Part shown: one piece after another, positions 36,501 through 47,595 of the stretch
How the letters are laid out: every line of letters begins with the position of its first letter
How positions within the stretch are numbered: the first letter of the stretch is position 1
From: Silurus meridionalis
Lineage: Eukaryota > Chordata > Actinopteri > Siluriformes > Siluridae
Length of the DNA: 64,000 nucleotides
Direction of reading: 5' to 3'
Assembly: GCF_014805685.1 (NCBI RefSeq)
Contig: NC_060901.1
Coordinates: 22,752,405-22,816,404, forward strand
The notes under the pieces: generated by a model
The model's database searches: none
What the model was told of the DNA's origin: nothing
The model's input: only the letters and a program-made list of their open reading frames with translations
Position numbers and translations under genes: made by a program

Positions 36501-39500
36501 CAAATATCAACTTTAATTCTGTATTTAAATGTTTTACCTTTAACATTAAGCCTGATGTCTTTGTATTCCTGTAATCCAGTGCTACACCTGTAGTATCCCT
36601 GATCTTCTTCTCTCAGGTCAGATATTAATAGTGACAGATTAGCAGGAGAAATGTTATTAAACAGCTGATATCTGCCACCGTAGTGTTCATCATTTAACAC
36701 TTCAGTCAGCGGTCCTGTTCTAAAGGTCTCCCAGGTGAATTTCTGAGGTTTGTAGTGCAGGTCAGAGCAGGAGCAGGGTAACAGCACTGAACCTCCTTTG
36801 TATTGTGTGATTTCTGTGTTATTTTTAACAGAAAGAGCACAGCCTACAGAAACAAACACAAAACATCACAATGTACTAAATACCATATGCAGTACAATAT
36901 TATACAAAAACATTGAATGGAAAAATGAATTTCTGCACATTTAAATCTCAGATCTCGTTTCTCAACCAAGTTCCTACAGTAACTACTGTGTGTGTTACAC
37001 TTTCCTGTGCTCATGTCATGTATTTTTTTCTTTTAAATCCCAGAGTGAAATGTACACATAGACAGCTCTGTTTAGACTCCATGTGAAAATAAAGAGCACT
37101 TGCAGAAAGTAAAACTACACAATGTGCAGATTTCCTTCATCTGTTTCCAGTTAGTTTTCTACAGTTACTTAAACAAATTTCGTCTCTAGGTTACGTATGT
37201 AACCCTAGTTCCCAGAGGGAACGAGACGGTGTGTCATAAACTCTTTGGGAATGGCCCTGCGTTGTCCACGCTCTGAACCATGTGTGAAATCTGGCCAATA
37301 GGCAAGACGTGACGTCATAGACAGGTGACGTCGCGTAAACCAGGAAGCTACAAGATGCGGTGGTAGCGACATTAGCTTCTGCAGAGAGAGAAGGTAAGCG
37401 CCGCAGGGATGCAGGGAGTGTGGCACGGAGACGCAGCATCTCGTTCCCTCTGGGAACTAGGGTTACATACATAACCTAGAGACGTTCCCCATTCAAGAAC
37501 TTCGAGCTGCGTCAAAACGCTTTGGGAACGAGTGTCCAATCACGCCACACTGACCAGACCATGCTTAGTGTGTGAGGGCCTTGGCACCTGCATGTAGGAA
37601 GAGAATCCCAGAGTGGCTCTAGGTCGAGGCCATAAATCCAACAAGGTCAGCAGGGTGGACCAACCCGCAAAGTCGCAATGTCCTGGAGTGATACTCCAGA
37701 AGACCAGGCCATGGAGGCAGCCACACTCTGGGTGGTGTGAGCCCTGACCCCAAGAGGAGCGGGGAGACCAGGACTCGTAGATGAAAGGATGGCATCCACT
37801 ACCCACCTGCTTAACATCTGCCCATCGGCTAGGAAACCTTTCCTATTAGGGCCACAGCAGACGAACAGCTGCTTCGACTTCCTCCATGGACTCATCCTGT
37901 GAAGGCAAGTGTGCTTGCACTGGACACAGTCGGTTCTGTATCACGTGGTCGGGGGCTATAAATGGAGGAGGGCAGAATGCCTGTAACACAACACGTCGTG
38001 TGGGAGCCGTAGGCACTTTAGGTACGTACCCAGGTTTCATGTATAGAAAATCTGTGGCCATGCCAGGGGCAAATTCCAGGCGGGACGGGGCGAAGTGGAA
38101 GGCGGTCTTAACCGACAGAAACCTAATAGCCACTTCGGCCAAGGGCTCGAAAGGGGGCTCAGATAGAGCCGCTAACACAACTGCCAAGTCCCAGACAGGC
38201 ACAGGAAATCACCAGAGGGTGTCTACCCAGCGACTGCCCTGCAGACGGGGTGATATATGCCGCTATCGCGGACACGTAAACCTTCAGGGTTTAAGGGGTT
38301 AACCCTGTGGCAAACTGTTTCTGTAAAAACTCCAGAACTGAACCGACCAGGCAGTTAACTGGGTTCAAGTCACGCTGCTCACACCATGACGTGAACAGTC
38401 ACCACCGTGCAGCGTACAACCTCCTCATTGAGAGAGCTCTGGAGTGGAGAAGGGTCTCTACTACCTCGGTAGAGAGACTAGCTGCTACGAACTATGCCCC
38501 CTCAGGGGCCACAGCCGCAGCTTCCACAACTCCAGGTGGGGTTGAACCAGGGTTCTTTCTGGCAGCGAGAGGAGATCCCTCCTGGGAGGAATTTCCCATG
38601 GAGGGCCCTCGAGTAGGGATACCAGGTCTGCCCGGTCATCGAGGTGCTACCAGGAGGAGACAGACTCCATCCCGGCAAACTATTTTCAGTGCAGCGCAAT
38701 CGGGGGAAAGGCGCACGTACCATGGCAGCTATTGTCTCGACAGTGCGTCTGCTCTGACATTCAACCATCCCGGGATGTAAACGGCTCTCAATTAGAGGAG
38801 TTTGTCCTGGGATCACAAGAGGACCTCTTGTGCCAGTTTGTACAAGGGGCGAGACCAGAGGCCCCCCTGGTGGTTGATGTACGAGACCACCGCAGTATTG
38901 TCCGTGCGGACCAACACATTGTGGTCCCTTAGGTCCGGGAGAAAGTGTTTCAACCCCAAAAACACTGCCAAAGTCTCCAGGCAATTTATATGCCACGAGA
39001 AATGTGGGCCGCTCCACAGACACTGGGCGGAGTGGCCACTCATGACCGCTACCCACCCCATGAGGGAAGCGTCCGTCGTTAGCATTACGCGATGATACGG
39101 AGTCCCTAAAATGGGGCCTCGGAACAGAAACGTTGGGTCCTTCCATACACGCTGCAAGACCTTGATGGTATGATATGGACTCCCTCTGGGGAAAAATCCT
39201 CTGCCCCGTAGCCACCACTGGAGGGGTCCTCATGTAGAGGAGGCCGAGTGAAATTACACTGGATGCTGCCGCCATGAGACCCAGCAGCCTCTGGAACTGC
39301 CTCACAGTGAGTGTCTGGCCTGCCCCTACCCTTTTGACTGCGGTGAGGATGACTTCGATCCGGGCAGGAGACAACCGTGCCTGCAACCTGGCCGAGTCCC
39401 ACACCATACCGAGAAAAGTGGTTCTCTGCGATGGAGAACGTACACTCTACTCTGCATTTAGTCTACCCCAGTACCTTCATGCAGGCGAGAATGACATCTC

Positions 39501-42500
39501 GATGCCGAACTGCCTGGTGCTCTGAACGAGCCAATATCAACCAATTGTTGATATAATTCAAAATACGGATGCCCTGAAGCTGCAGCGGGGTCAGTGCTGC
39601 GTTCACGCACTTTGTGAAGGTACGGGGTGAGAGTGCTAGGCCGAACGGGAGTACTGATATTGGTAAGCTTCGCCCCACATGGGAGCATGCGTCCTCCAGA
39701 TCTAATGTGACAAATCAGTCCTTGGACTTGATCTGAGACAAGACCTCTTTGAGAGTGAGTATCCTGAACCCGAGCCTTATAAGTGAGTGGTTCAAGGAGT
39801 GGAGATCCAGAATGGGATGCAACCCGCCATCCCGCACCAGGAAAAGAAGCAGCCGCCAGGCATGCTTCCCTTAAGAGCAGGCGCTCGACATGGCAGGGGA
39901 GGCTGGAGAGGATGCGTCCGACTCCACGCCTTCTGCCAAATCGCCCTGCAAGACACACGACCGCCGGCGCCGCTAACCTCGGCATAGTGAAACTGAGCCG
40001 CGAGGGAGAGCGCTCTCTCTCACGGAGAGCGCTCTCCGAAATTTTTCCCACCTCGGAGGAAGAAATATGGAGCACCGCGTTACATGCACCGGGAAAAGGA
40101 ACTGCCAAACGAGCGCTCTCAGCCAGGGAACGGGAATTCGGCTAGGGAGCGCATAGCCACACGACTAAAATGCTAACAGCTGATTCACTCGAGAGCCGAC
40201 TAAGCACGCTCCTAAGCTAAGCAAACAACACATCGCAGACGGAATTTTGCCTGCATGTAAGCTTATGACTGCACAGATAACACAAACAAAGCGCTTACCT
40301 GAATGAGCAGAAGCTAATGTCATCTTGTAGCTTCCTGGTTTATGCGACGTTGCCTGTCTATGACGTCATGTCTTGCCTATTGGCCAGATTTCACACGTGG
40401 TTCAGAGTGTGTTCAACGCAGGGGCAATCCCAAAGCGTTTTGATGCAGCTCGATGTTCCCGAATGGGAAACTCAATACTATGATCACTTTTTTAAAACTC
40501 TTCACAGTTTACTTTCCCAGTGTGCAGCTCAGTACAGCAGTTAATCTCACATCCATAATGTACTTTAACTATCAACCCTTCACCTCCAAACCAACTCATT
40601 CTACCAGAACACTAGTAAAGACTCTCTCAACAACATATACTGTACTTGGCGGAAAGCAGATAGGAGAATATGTTGTAGCCGAAATAAATAAAGTTCCCGG
40701 TGTGTGTAGTTTGATAGGTTTGTTTTAATCTCTATTTATTTTTTACATCACAGAAGCGCTTATTCACAGCACCAACATTGCTTTAAATCAGGTTTTATAC
40801 ATTAAACCCATCATGAATTTAGAACAAATAACTATCAAAATAATCTACAAAAAATAAAACATAAACATCTGAGGGGGATGCAATTTCTTCCCCTATACAT
40901 TAGAAACATTCACATTACATGAACTGTTATTTTAAGACCCATATATAGTAGACCCAGTTGACCACTAGGTGCAAAAATAACTTCAGAGAGCTAAATGGGA
41001 GGCTGCACAACCTAAAAATGGACCACATCTGCTAAATAAAAACAGTGAAATCATTAATCATTTAAAAATGTGTTTTATATTAACATTTTTTTTGAAAGAT
41101 TGATGTATATTGAGTGGTTCTGGCTCACCTGCCTCTGTAGATGACTCTACACTGCCCCCTGTGGAAGTAAACCTAACATTTAACTAGCACTGTAAGAAAG
41201 GCACTCTCCCATTAACCTACAGAAAAGTGCTGGAACTGAAAGTATAATTTTGACACCTCTAGACAATATTCTCCTGGTACTTTAAAGACATTATGAAACA
41301 CTTAAACACATGAATGTGGCCAGGGCAGCATGGGGACTTTCTCTATATATAGTATATAACGGGAATCAACCAGAAACACTGAAATTTACTCTAGTCCATG
41401 TTTAAACCTATGTTGCTGTACTGCTTATAAGTGAAAGGAAACATTTACCATTTTGTTTCAGAATACAACAAAACTGTGTAATTGATCACATGCTTAATGT
41501 GAGTAAATTTTGTAGTAGATTTGTGCTTTTTCACTTGTGATTAAAAATAAAATCCAAAATGATTTTTTTTTACCTTCTGTTGTTGAGGATGATGCAGGCA
41601 GCGAAGTTGTTGTTTTACGCTGAGGCTGTTCTGGTGGAGGTGTTGTGTCTGGTTTTCTCGATTGCTTTGAAGTTTCTCTTGTTCTTACTGAAAAGAATGA
41701 CAAAACTTACTAATGATTGCTTTTATCACTGTTAGTAATATGACACATGACACTGAAGTAAAACATGCTCACAGTCATTAATGACAAAAATGTACCTTTA
41801 ACAGACAGACTCAGATCTCTACTATCATACTGTTCATTACATCTGTAGAGTCCCTGGTCCTCTTCAGTCAGGTCTGTTATAAGTAGAGAGAGGTTTCCTG
41901 GAGGGTTTTTACTGACCAGTTTCACTCTGTTACTGTGATGTCCAGTCTGTTTAGAGTAAATTTCCTGAAAGTGATTGTTTTTATTAAACTCCCATGTTAC
42001 CCTCTTCGGGTCGTCCTGTAGTTCAGTGCAGCTGCAGGGCAGAACTACAGACTCTCCTATGAACCCAGTTACCTTCTCTACCACGGTCTTATTCACCAGC
42101 TCACAGCCTGTAAAAAGAACATTTACAGGTAATAATAGAAATACTGCAATTATTAATATTCCCCGTTTTTAAAACAAAACATTTTCTGCTGCAAACCAGA
42201 AGAGATTTTTAAATGATATGACAATCTGATACCCAACACTTAACTTATACTGGGTTCTTTATATTTGAATAACTGCTAAATCTACAATAATCTTTAACAT
42301 CAGTTCTTAATAATAAAAATGGCATATAAGATACTTCACCTTACATAAAAATAATATAATAGTTATTATGATAAGTGTTTTAGGCATGTACTTGATCATA
42401 TAAATAACAGTGACAACTACAAACCCGATTCCAAAAAAGTTGGGACACTGTACAAATTGTGAATAAAAAAGGAATGCAATAATTTACAAGTCTCATAAAC

Positions 42501-45500
42501 TTATATTTTATTCACAATAGAAAATAGATAACATTGAAAGTAAGACATTTTAAAATGTCATGCCACATATTGGCTCATTTTGGATTTCATGAGCACTACA
42601 CATTCCAAAAAAGTTGGGACAGGTAGCACTAAGAGGCTGGAAAAGTTAGATGTACATATAAGGAACAGCTGGAGGACCAATTTGCAACTTATTAGGTCAA
42701 TTGCAAAATTTGCAAAATTAGGTCAAACATGATTGTTTGAAAAATAGCTTCTAAGAGTGGCAGTGTCTCTCAGAAGTCAAGATGGGCAGGGGCTCACCAA
42801 TTCCCCCAATGCTGCGGCAATAAATAGTGGAGCAATATCAGAAAGGAGTTTCTCAGAGACAAATTGCAAAGAGTTTGAAGTTATCATCATCTACAGTGCA
42901 TAATATCATCCAATGATTCAGAGAATCTGGAACAATCTCTGTGCGTAAGGGTCAAGGCCAGAAAACCATACTGGATGCCTGTGATCTTCAGGCCCTTAGA
43001 TGACACTGCATCACATACAGGAATGCTACTGTAATGGAAATCACAACATGGGCTCAGGAATACTTCTAGAAAACATTGTCGGTGAACACAGTCCATCTTG
43101 CCAGAAGCACAGGCGTTTTCTCTGGGCCAAGGCTGATTTAAAACGGACTGTGGCCAACTGGAAAACTGTTCTGTTGTCAGACGAATCAAAATTTGAAGTT
43201 CTATTTGGAAAACTGGGATGCCATGTCATTCGGACTAAAGAGGATAAGGACAACCCAAGTTGTTATCAGCGTTCAGTTCAGAACTCTGCATCTCTGATGG
43301 TATGGCGTTGCATGAGTGCGTGTGGCATGGGCAGCTTACACATCTGGAAAGGCACCATCAATGCTGAAAGGTATATCCAAGTTCTAGAACAACATATGCT
43401 CCCATCCAGATGTCGTCTCTTTCAGGGAAGACCTTGCATTTTTCCAACATGACAATGCCAGACCACATACTTTATCAATTACCACATCATGGCTGTGTAG
43501 AAGAAGGATCCGAGTACAGAAATGGCCAGACTGCATTCCAGATCTTTCACCCATAGAAAATATTTGGCGCATCATAAAGAGGAAGATGCGACAAAGAAGA
43601 TCTACGACAGTTGAGCAACTAGAAGCCTGTATTAGTCAAGCATGGGACAACATTCCTATTTCTAAACTTGAGCAACTTGTCTCCTCAGTCCCCAGACGTT
43701 TGCAGACTGTTATAAAAAGAAGAGGGGATGCCACACAGTGGTAAACATGGCCTTGTCCCAACTTTTTTGAGATGTGTTGAGGCCATGAAATTTAAATTCA
43801 ACTTAATTTGTCCCTTAAAATAATACATTTTCCCAGTTTAAACATATGATATGTCATCTATGTTGTATTCTGAATAAAATATTGAAATGTGAAACTTCCA
43901 GATTAGTGCATTCTGTTTTCATTCACAATTTGTACAGTGTCCCAACTTTTTTGCAATCAGGTTTGTAACATGAAGCTAAATAAACATTTATAAAGACATG
44001 TACTTCCAAAAGTGTCAGCTGATGTACAGACTTTGTTTCTCAGTGTGAATGTTAAGTTATAACACCTAGTCTAGTGACAGATTTCTGTAGACATTAAATG
44101 GTGTAATGACGTTTTCCAGGTCGACTTTCTTTAGATCATTATGTAAAGTGTGTTATGTAGATTTTCTCTGACTGTAAATTACAGTGAGTTTGGGGTTTAA
44201 TGTTTCATGTCAAATTAATATATAATTCTGATTTTATTAGATTTACACTCATATTCACAAAACAATGTGACAGTGACATCGACTGAGCCTTTATTAATGT
44301 TTATGTAGGTTTATATTTGTTATAATGAAAGGATTATACAGGTGTAATGGAGCTCTATAAACACTACAGTGTTACCAAAATAAATCATAGATTAGACTGA
44401 GAAATCTGTCACATTCAATCTGATAGCAGTCCAACTTTCATAATCAGTAGTTATTGTCATTTATAACTTCATATTGATGTGTTACAATATGACTCCTATA
44501 TTTAATTCCCCTTTAGTTATTGTCAATGGAGTAGAGATTTTATTACAAATGTAACTATAATTCATTTGAAGCGTCATCAAGTCTGCTTTTACAATTAATT
44601 TATTTATTCTGTATTTAAATGTTTTACCTTTAACATAAAGAGTAATGTCTCTGTGTTCCTTCTCAGTGCTGCACATGTAGTCTCCCTCATCTTCTTCTCT
44701 CAGGTCAGATATGAGTAGTGACAGATTAGCAGGAGAAATGTTATTAAACAGCTGATATCTGCCACGGTAGTGTTCATCATTTAACACTTCAGTCCAATGT
44801 CCTGTTCTGAAGGTCATCCAGGTGAATTTCTGAGGTTTGGAGTGCAGGTCAGAGCAGGAGCAGGGTAACAGCACTGAACGTCCTTTGTGTTGTGTGATTT
44901 CTGTGAGATTTTTGTCAAAAAGAGCACAGCCTACAGAAACAAACACACAAAACATCACAATCTACTGAATACAATATGCAGTACAATATTATAAAATGTT
45001 TTTTTAAAGACAAGATGCAAAAAAAAAAACAAAGAAAAAAAAAAACAAACTGTTCTGTTTCTACTCCTCGATTGCACATTTCTTTTGCTAGAGCCCCCTA
45101 CTGTTAGATCGCTACAACAACTTTTATATTAGATTTTTAAGATAAATTTAATAAAACAGAGATTGTGAAGGATATAATTCAGTAAATGTGTAAAAACCTA
45201 CACTATATGTATTATACAGATGTAAAATAATATCACTGGAATCCTCCTTATTCACTGATTTACCACCTCTCTGGAGATGATGTATGTGGGTAGTGCAGCT
45301 GTAGTTGTAGTGAAAAAAGACTTGTTGAATTGTGTTGAATGGGGTAATGCTTTATTAATGGCATTTATTCTCGCTACATGAGAAACCTGTCCGCTCCATT
45401 ATATTTCATTTCAGAATAATAATAACGGTTCCAATAGCTGTGGTGTCATAATGATGGTTTTCAAGAGGTGAATTGACTCAAATAGTACACTAATAGAAGC

Positions 45501-46231
45501 CTAGGTGTAAAATTCACATCCAACCATGGTTACAACGTACTATTTGGTTTTGAAATCGTACTAATTGAATTTGGAAACAGTGTGTAAATATGTAAATAAA
45601 GGAAGTGAAAATGATGATCAGTGAGAGAGAAAGGGAGCAGAAAGAGATGTGAAATTCATCTATTTACAGCTAAGAATAAAGAAGTGACAGACTAGTTACT
45701 GGAAAATTACTTTTCTGTTAGACTTTACATGAGATATTGAAGATACATTTAATAAGAAAGAGATTCCGAAAGATATGATTCAGTAAATGTGTAAAAACAA
45801 ACATTTTACACTGAAGGTAATCAGGAAGAAAAAAATCCACATGATCAAAGCTGAACAGGTCACAAAAAGGACTTTATAACACAAGGCATAATGAGTAGAT
45901 TTACCTTGTGTATAAAAATTACTGCTTTACATTGGGCAATTTAACTAGAAGTGCACAGCTATTAATATTATAACACTGTAGTAAGTTAAGTTGATGTTAA
46001 TAAAAACTTTAAATGAGAAATATTTGACAGTGTTTGGTTTGGGTGTTTGAGAACAGGGCTGAACTATGGTCTACTGTAAACCCAATCTGGACAGAAAGTA
46101 CATGAACTAAACACAAAGCAGCTGAATTAAGTACTGTATAATATTCTCTTTCCTTTCTGTAATAGAAAATAAGTTCATTTACCTGCAGCCATTTGAAACA
46201 CAACAGACAAAAGATACAAGCACTTCATCAT
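33436..46231 (-). CDS. Units D+C: four-Ig V-set transmembrane receptor (gene model)
   Basis: Exons: leader 46183-46231, D1 44628-44930, D2 41796-42107, stalk 41574-41687, D1' 36538-36843, D2' 35128-35439, stalk 34899-35009, TM 34232-34303, tails 33903-33970 and 33436-33549. They sum to 1761 nt, 586 residues, in frame throughout. I join them into one gene because no TM exon follows the first stalk and no leader precedes the second D1, while all junctions are phase 1-1. The product is a type I receptor: signal peptide MMKCLYLLSVVFQMAAG, two D1-D2 pairs, TM ending AFICWRRK, tail with VPDVTYSTG. The alternative is two genes, one lacking TM (secreted) and one lacking a leader. Orthology is not assigned; V-set pairs with ITIM-type tails in relatives suggest an immune-cell receptor. 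A DIRS element and a Tc1 element lie in introns. Confidence 0.6.
33903..33970 (-). CDS. Unit C cytoplasmic exon 1
   Basis: 68 nt, TTTAG acceptor, CAG-GTTAG donor. Encodes AGRSGENMITEGCSDNKGN and leaves in phase 0. Confidence 0.75.
34232..34303 (-). CDS. Unit C transmembrane exon
   Basis: 72 nt, phase 1-1. Hydrophobic VFGTVAVLLLVIPVVVAFIC followed by WRRK, a cytoplasmic basic stop-transfer. Acceptor ACAG, donor GTACAA. Confidence 0.85.
34395..34531 (-). pseudogene. Unit C second stalk exon with lost donor
   Basis: Paralogue of the stalk exon at 49891-50010: VGRKKPLTQWRKPNKTPPSE then TTTSPPASSLTTPEH. Where that copy has donor ACAAG-GTAACC this one has ACATGATAAAC, so the GT is gone. Likely skipped; splicing from 34899 straight to the TM exon keeps the frame. 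Limits at the low end are approximate. Confidence 0.65.
34899..35009 (-). CDS. Unit C stalk exon
   Basis: 111 nt, phase 1-1. Ser/Thr/Pro-rich (VGRRETSTQSRKTDKTSPSE, TTTSPPSSSTTQG). CAG acceptor, GTAAAA donor. Confidence 0.8.
35128..35439 (-). CDS. Unit C D2 exon (V-set Ig)
   Basis: 312 nt, phase 1-1. GESVVLPCVCADL, RVTWKFNKNNHFQEIYSKQ and SDLTEEDQGFYRC show the V-set fold. The genomic sequence just upstream is open and reads MLIIGIFLLLPVIVLFTG into GCEL, a possible signal peptide fused to D2 (see findings). Confidence 0.87.
35811..36112. repeat. Perfect 153-bp tandem duplication
   Basis: The segment beginning GTTTAAAATTTTATG at 35811 recurs at 35964 with no difference that I can see over about 150 bp. 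Single-copy equivalents occur at 44.2-44.4 and 51.1/52.3 kb. Either very recent or an assembly error. Confidence 0.95.
36251..36410. mobile_element. Tc1/mariner-type terminal fragment
   Basis: Begins ACAGTGAGGAAAATAAGTATTTGAAC, a widespread fish Tc1-type terminus (20-base core AGTGAGGAAAATAAGTATTT), and stops near 36405 next to the unit C D1 exon region. Confidence 0.75.
36538..36843 (-). CDS. Unit C D1 exon (V-set Ig)
   Basis: 306 nt, phase 1-1. GCALSVKNNTEITQYKG start, LLPCSCSDL, KFTWETFRTGPLTEVLNDEH, SDLREEDQGYYRC. NNISPANLS supplies potential N-glycosylation sites. Confidence 0.87.
37647..38202 (-). pseudogene. DIRS tyrosine recombinase, frameshifted
   Basis: Two frames (37846-38202 and 37647-37895) form one YR domain: WDLAVVLAALSEPPFEPL, then APGMATDFLYMKPGYVPK and, after a frameshift, LFVCCGPNRKGFLADGQ, LSRWVVDAI and VRAHTTQSVAASMAWSSG. 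The normally invariant HSTR-type box appears as HTTQ, losing the Arg. Would have integrated the circular element. Confidence 0.8.
38813..39157 (-). pseudogene. DIRS RNase H domain
   Basis: Frame with TTDASLMGWVAVMSG, INCLETLAVFLGLKHF and VLVRTDNTAVVSYINHQGG: the D-E-D arrangement of RNase H of the DIRS/gypsy type. Overlapping frame 38502-39407 carries neighbouring RT/RNase H sequence shifted by indels. Confidence 0.85.
39458..40108 (-). pseudogene. DIRS reverse transcriptase, frameshifted and catalytically mutated
   Basis: Shifted frames include FGLALSPRTFTKCVNAALTP and ILNYINNWLILARS. The two Asp of the YxDD-type centre are both Asn, so the enzyme would be inactive. Confidence 0.85.
41574..41687 (-). 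CDS. Unit D stalk exon
   Basis: 114 nt, phase 1-1. VRTRETSKQSRKPDTTPPPE then TTTSLPASSSTTEG. CAG acceptor, GTAAAA donor. No TM exon follows before the next D1. Confidence 0.8.
41796..42107 (-). CDS. Unit D D2 exon (V-set Ig)
   Basis: 312 nt, phase 1-1. GESVVLPCSCTELQ, RVTWEFNKNNHFQEIYSKQ, TDLTEEDQGLYRC. Confidence 0.87.
42420..43965 (+). mobile_element. Tc1/mariner transposon, nearly complete
   Basis: 1546 bp with long terminal inverted repeats starting CAAACCCGATTCCAAAAAAG and ending in the inverse, flanked by TA (42418-42419 and 43966-43967). It lies in the D1-D2 intron of unit D. The transposase frame is broken. Confidence 0.9.
43000..43743 (+). pseudogene. Tc1/mariner transposase, frameshifted
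   Basis: The first frame runs to 43452 (LLSDESKFEVLFGKLG with the first catalytic Asp, then SLMVWRCMSACGMGSLHIW). After a frameshift at about 43440 it continues with HDNARPH (second Asp), SPIENIWRIIKRK (catalytic Glu) and ends near RRGDATQW. The N-terminus upstream is also decayed. DDE enzyme of the IS630-Tc1-mariner superfamily. Confidence 0.88.
44628..44930 (-). CDS. Unit D D1 exon (V-set Ig)
   Basis: 303 nt, phase 1-1, CTGTAG acceptor, GTAAAA donor. GRSVLLPCSCSDL, KFTWMTFRTGHWTEVLNDEH, SDLREEDEGDYMC. Confidence 0.87.
44932..46182 (-). other. Unit D leader intron
   Basis: Contains a TCTACTCCTCG...AGAGCCCCCTACTGTTAGA stretch shared with 53.48 kb, a block at 45270-45420 shared with 33.25 kb, and the leader-proximal 46.0 kb block shared with 1.9, 30.0, 62.0 and 63.8 kb. 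No gene. Confidence 0.6.
46183..46231 (-). CDS. Unit D leader exon
   Basis: 49 nt encoding the signal peptide MMKCLYLLSVVFQMAAG (last Gly split), donor GTAAAT, phase 1 out, compatible with every D1 and D2. Two adjacent ATGs; the first is used in the model. Confidence 0.82.
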
Positions 46232-46620
46232 TACTGTTTCTCCTCCACACACACCAATCCCTCAGACTGAAGCTCACACACACTCTGTCACACTGCCTGA
46301 GTGTCTCTCTCCTATATACTGTGGTTTCAGGAAATTTCGTCTGTTATTTCACATAGATCATGTGACAATCTTGGACAAAAAATTCCCTTAATTGAGATGA
46401 GAAGCACTTAAATTGAGACTTAAATGAAAAGCATAATTCATTATAAAATAAAAATGTATTATGAGGTTTAATTGCAATTACTAACATATTTTTTTAGAGT
46501 ATTACATTATTTTTACATCATTTTATTCTAGAGACATGACTATGTGGCGACATCTTGTGCCATAAAGCTGCTACTACAGCTGGTATACATACAATTGCGC
46601 ATCACAAATCTAAACTTACA
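46232..46620 (-). promoter_or_regulatory. Unit D promoter and 5' flank
   Basis: On the minus strand a TATATAGGAG sequence lies near 46310-46320, about 85 bp upstream of the ATG, followed by the conserved GACACTCAGGCAGTGTGACA. The block GCGACATCTTGTGCC...CTGCTACTACAGCTGGT at 46550-46600 recurs in the flanks at 31.66, 59.02 and 62.30 kb. Confidence 0.5.
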
Positions 46621-46624
46621 TCTA

Positions 46625-46765
46625 CTACTACTTTATTTCGGCTTCTCCCATTAGGGGTCGCCACAGCGGATCCTCCGCACGTTTGATTTGGCATGTTTTT
46701 ACGCTGGATGCCCTTCCTAATGCAACCCTCCGCATTTATCCGGGCTTGGGACCAGCAATGAAAGT
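46625..46765 (-). mobile_element. SINE fragment, minus strand
   Basis: Body of the SINE family seen at 8637 (GGGGTCGCCACAGCGGATC); the tRNA-like head is missing. Confidence 0.88.
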
Positions 46766-46829
46766 GGCTGAAACTGAAACTTACATCTAAATGTGACCAT
46801 CTCTATTGTTACAAATAATCAATAAAATT

Positions 46830-47000
46830 AATTTTGCTGCCAAGCCACCAACATGTCTCTTTTCATCGGCAATTCCTCTGTGGAGATAATAAAAACCACC
46901 AGATATCTTGGTGTTCACCTAGAGGAGAACCTCATCTGGTCCTACAACACCAGCTCTAGTGGTAAGAAAATCTAGCATCCCAGCAGTAGAAGTCAACTTC
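46830..47000 (+). pseudogene. LINE reverse-transcriptase tail fragment
   Basis: A short reading (TTRYLGVHLEENLIWSYNTS) matches the post-catalytic YLGVxLD..LxW motif of LINE reverse transcriptases. The rest is decayed. Confidence 0.5.
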
Positions 47001-47590
47001 CTGCAACAACTGAAATAGCTGAGATGTTCTGTTATGAAAAAATAATCAACAACAGTGTGGTCTGATGTCATTTTCATACAGTATATGTCATACTGTATTA
47101 TTACTCTTACACCACTGCAATCTGTCTAATAGTCTCTTATCTTTTAACCAGTATCATTAGCTCTAATGTTCTGGAACATAAACAAGCAACTTCTGACAAG
47201 TTTAGTTTGCTAGCTCCATAAAGCATTCAACAAGAAGCAGTCCAGACTAGTTTTTCTGATTTCTTAAAAAAGATTTTCTAATGGAATAATGGTTACTTCC
47301 TCTTTCTTACAGCTTTGGTTAACTAATATTGTGTAATGCACGGTGGGATATTATGCAATACTCCACACTCAACAAAAACACTGTCATACATCTCTAAGAA
47401 TAATTTTTGGTTTAGTTGGTTCAATTTACTTTATCAACACTGAGTTCACTTTTCAGAATTGTCTTCTCTACTAACATGCAGCTCAGTGCAGCAGTTAACC
47501 TCACAACCAAAGATTAGCATATTAGCTCTATGCTCATTCATTCATGCATCTTCAGTAAACACTTCATCCTGCTCAGGGTCACAGCGGGTC
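47001..47590. other. Intergenic DNA
   Basis: No gene recognised; probably further LINE decay. Confidence 0.4.
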
Positions 47591-47595
47591 ATTTG

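Larger units (their letters stand above)
37181..40470 (-). mobile_element. DIRS-like tyrosine-recombinase retrotransposon
   Basis: Inverted terminal repeats (about 37225-37385 with 40307-40450) and an internal stretch complementary to the left end (37438-37486) are the hallmark of DIRS elements. On the minus strand the order is reverse transcriptase, RNase H, tyrosine recombinase. There is no target duplication: flanks AAACAAATTT and CTCAATAC are contiguous at the paralogous empty site 53267/53268. All frames are broken and the RT centre reads YINNWL where functional members have YIDDWL. It lies in the intron before D1 of unit C. Confidence 0.88.

Noticed and set aside
37886..38780. Plus-strand frames of 138 and 157 codons
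   Set aside because: Antisense to the DIRS recombinase and RNase H regions; GC-rich shadow frames.
46009..46203. 64-codon frame beginning just downstream of the unit D start
   Set aside because: It runs out of the leader exon into the leader intron in another frame; the true leader ends at 46183 with a GTAAAT donor.
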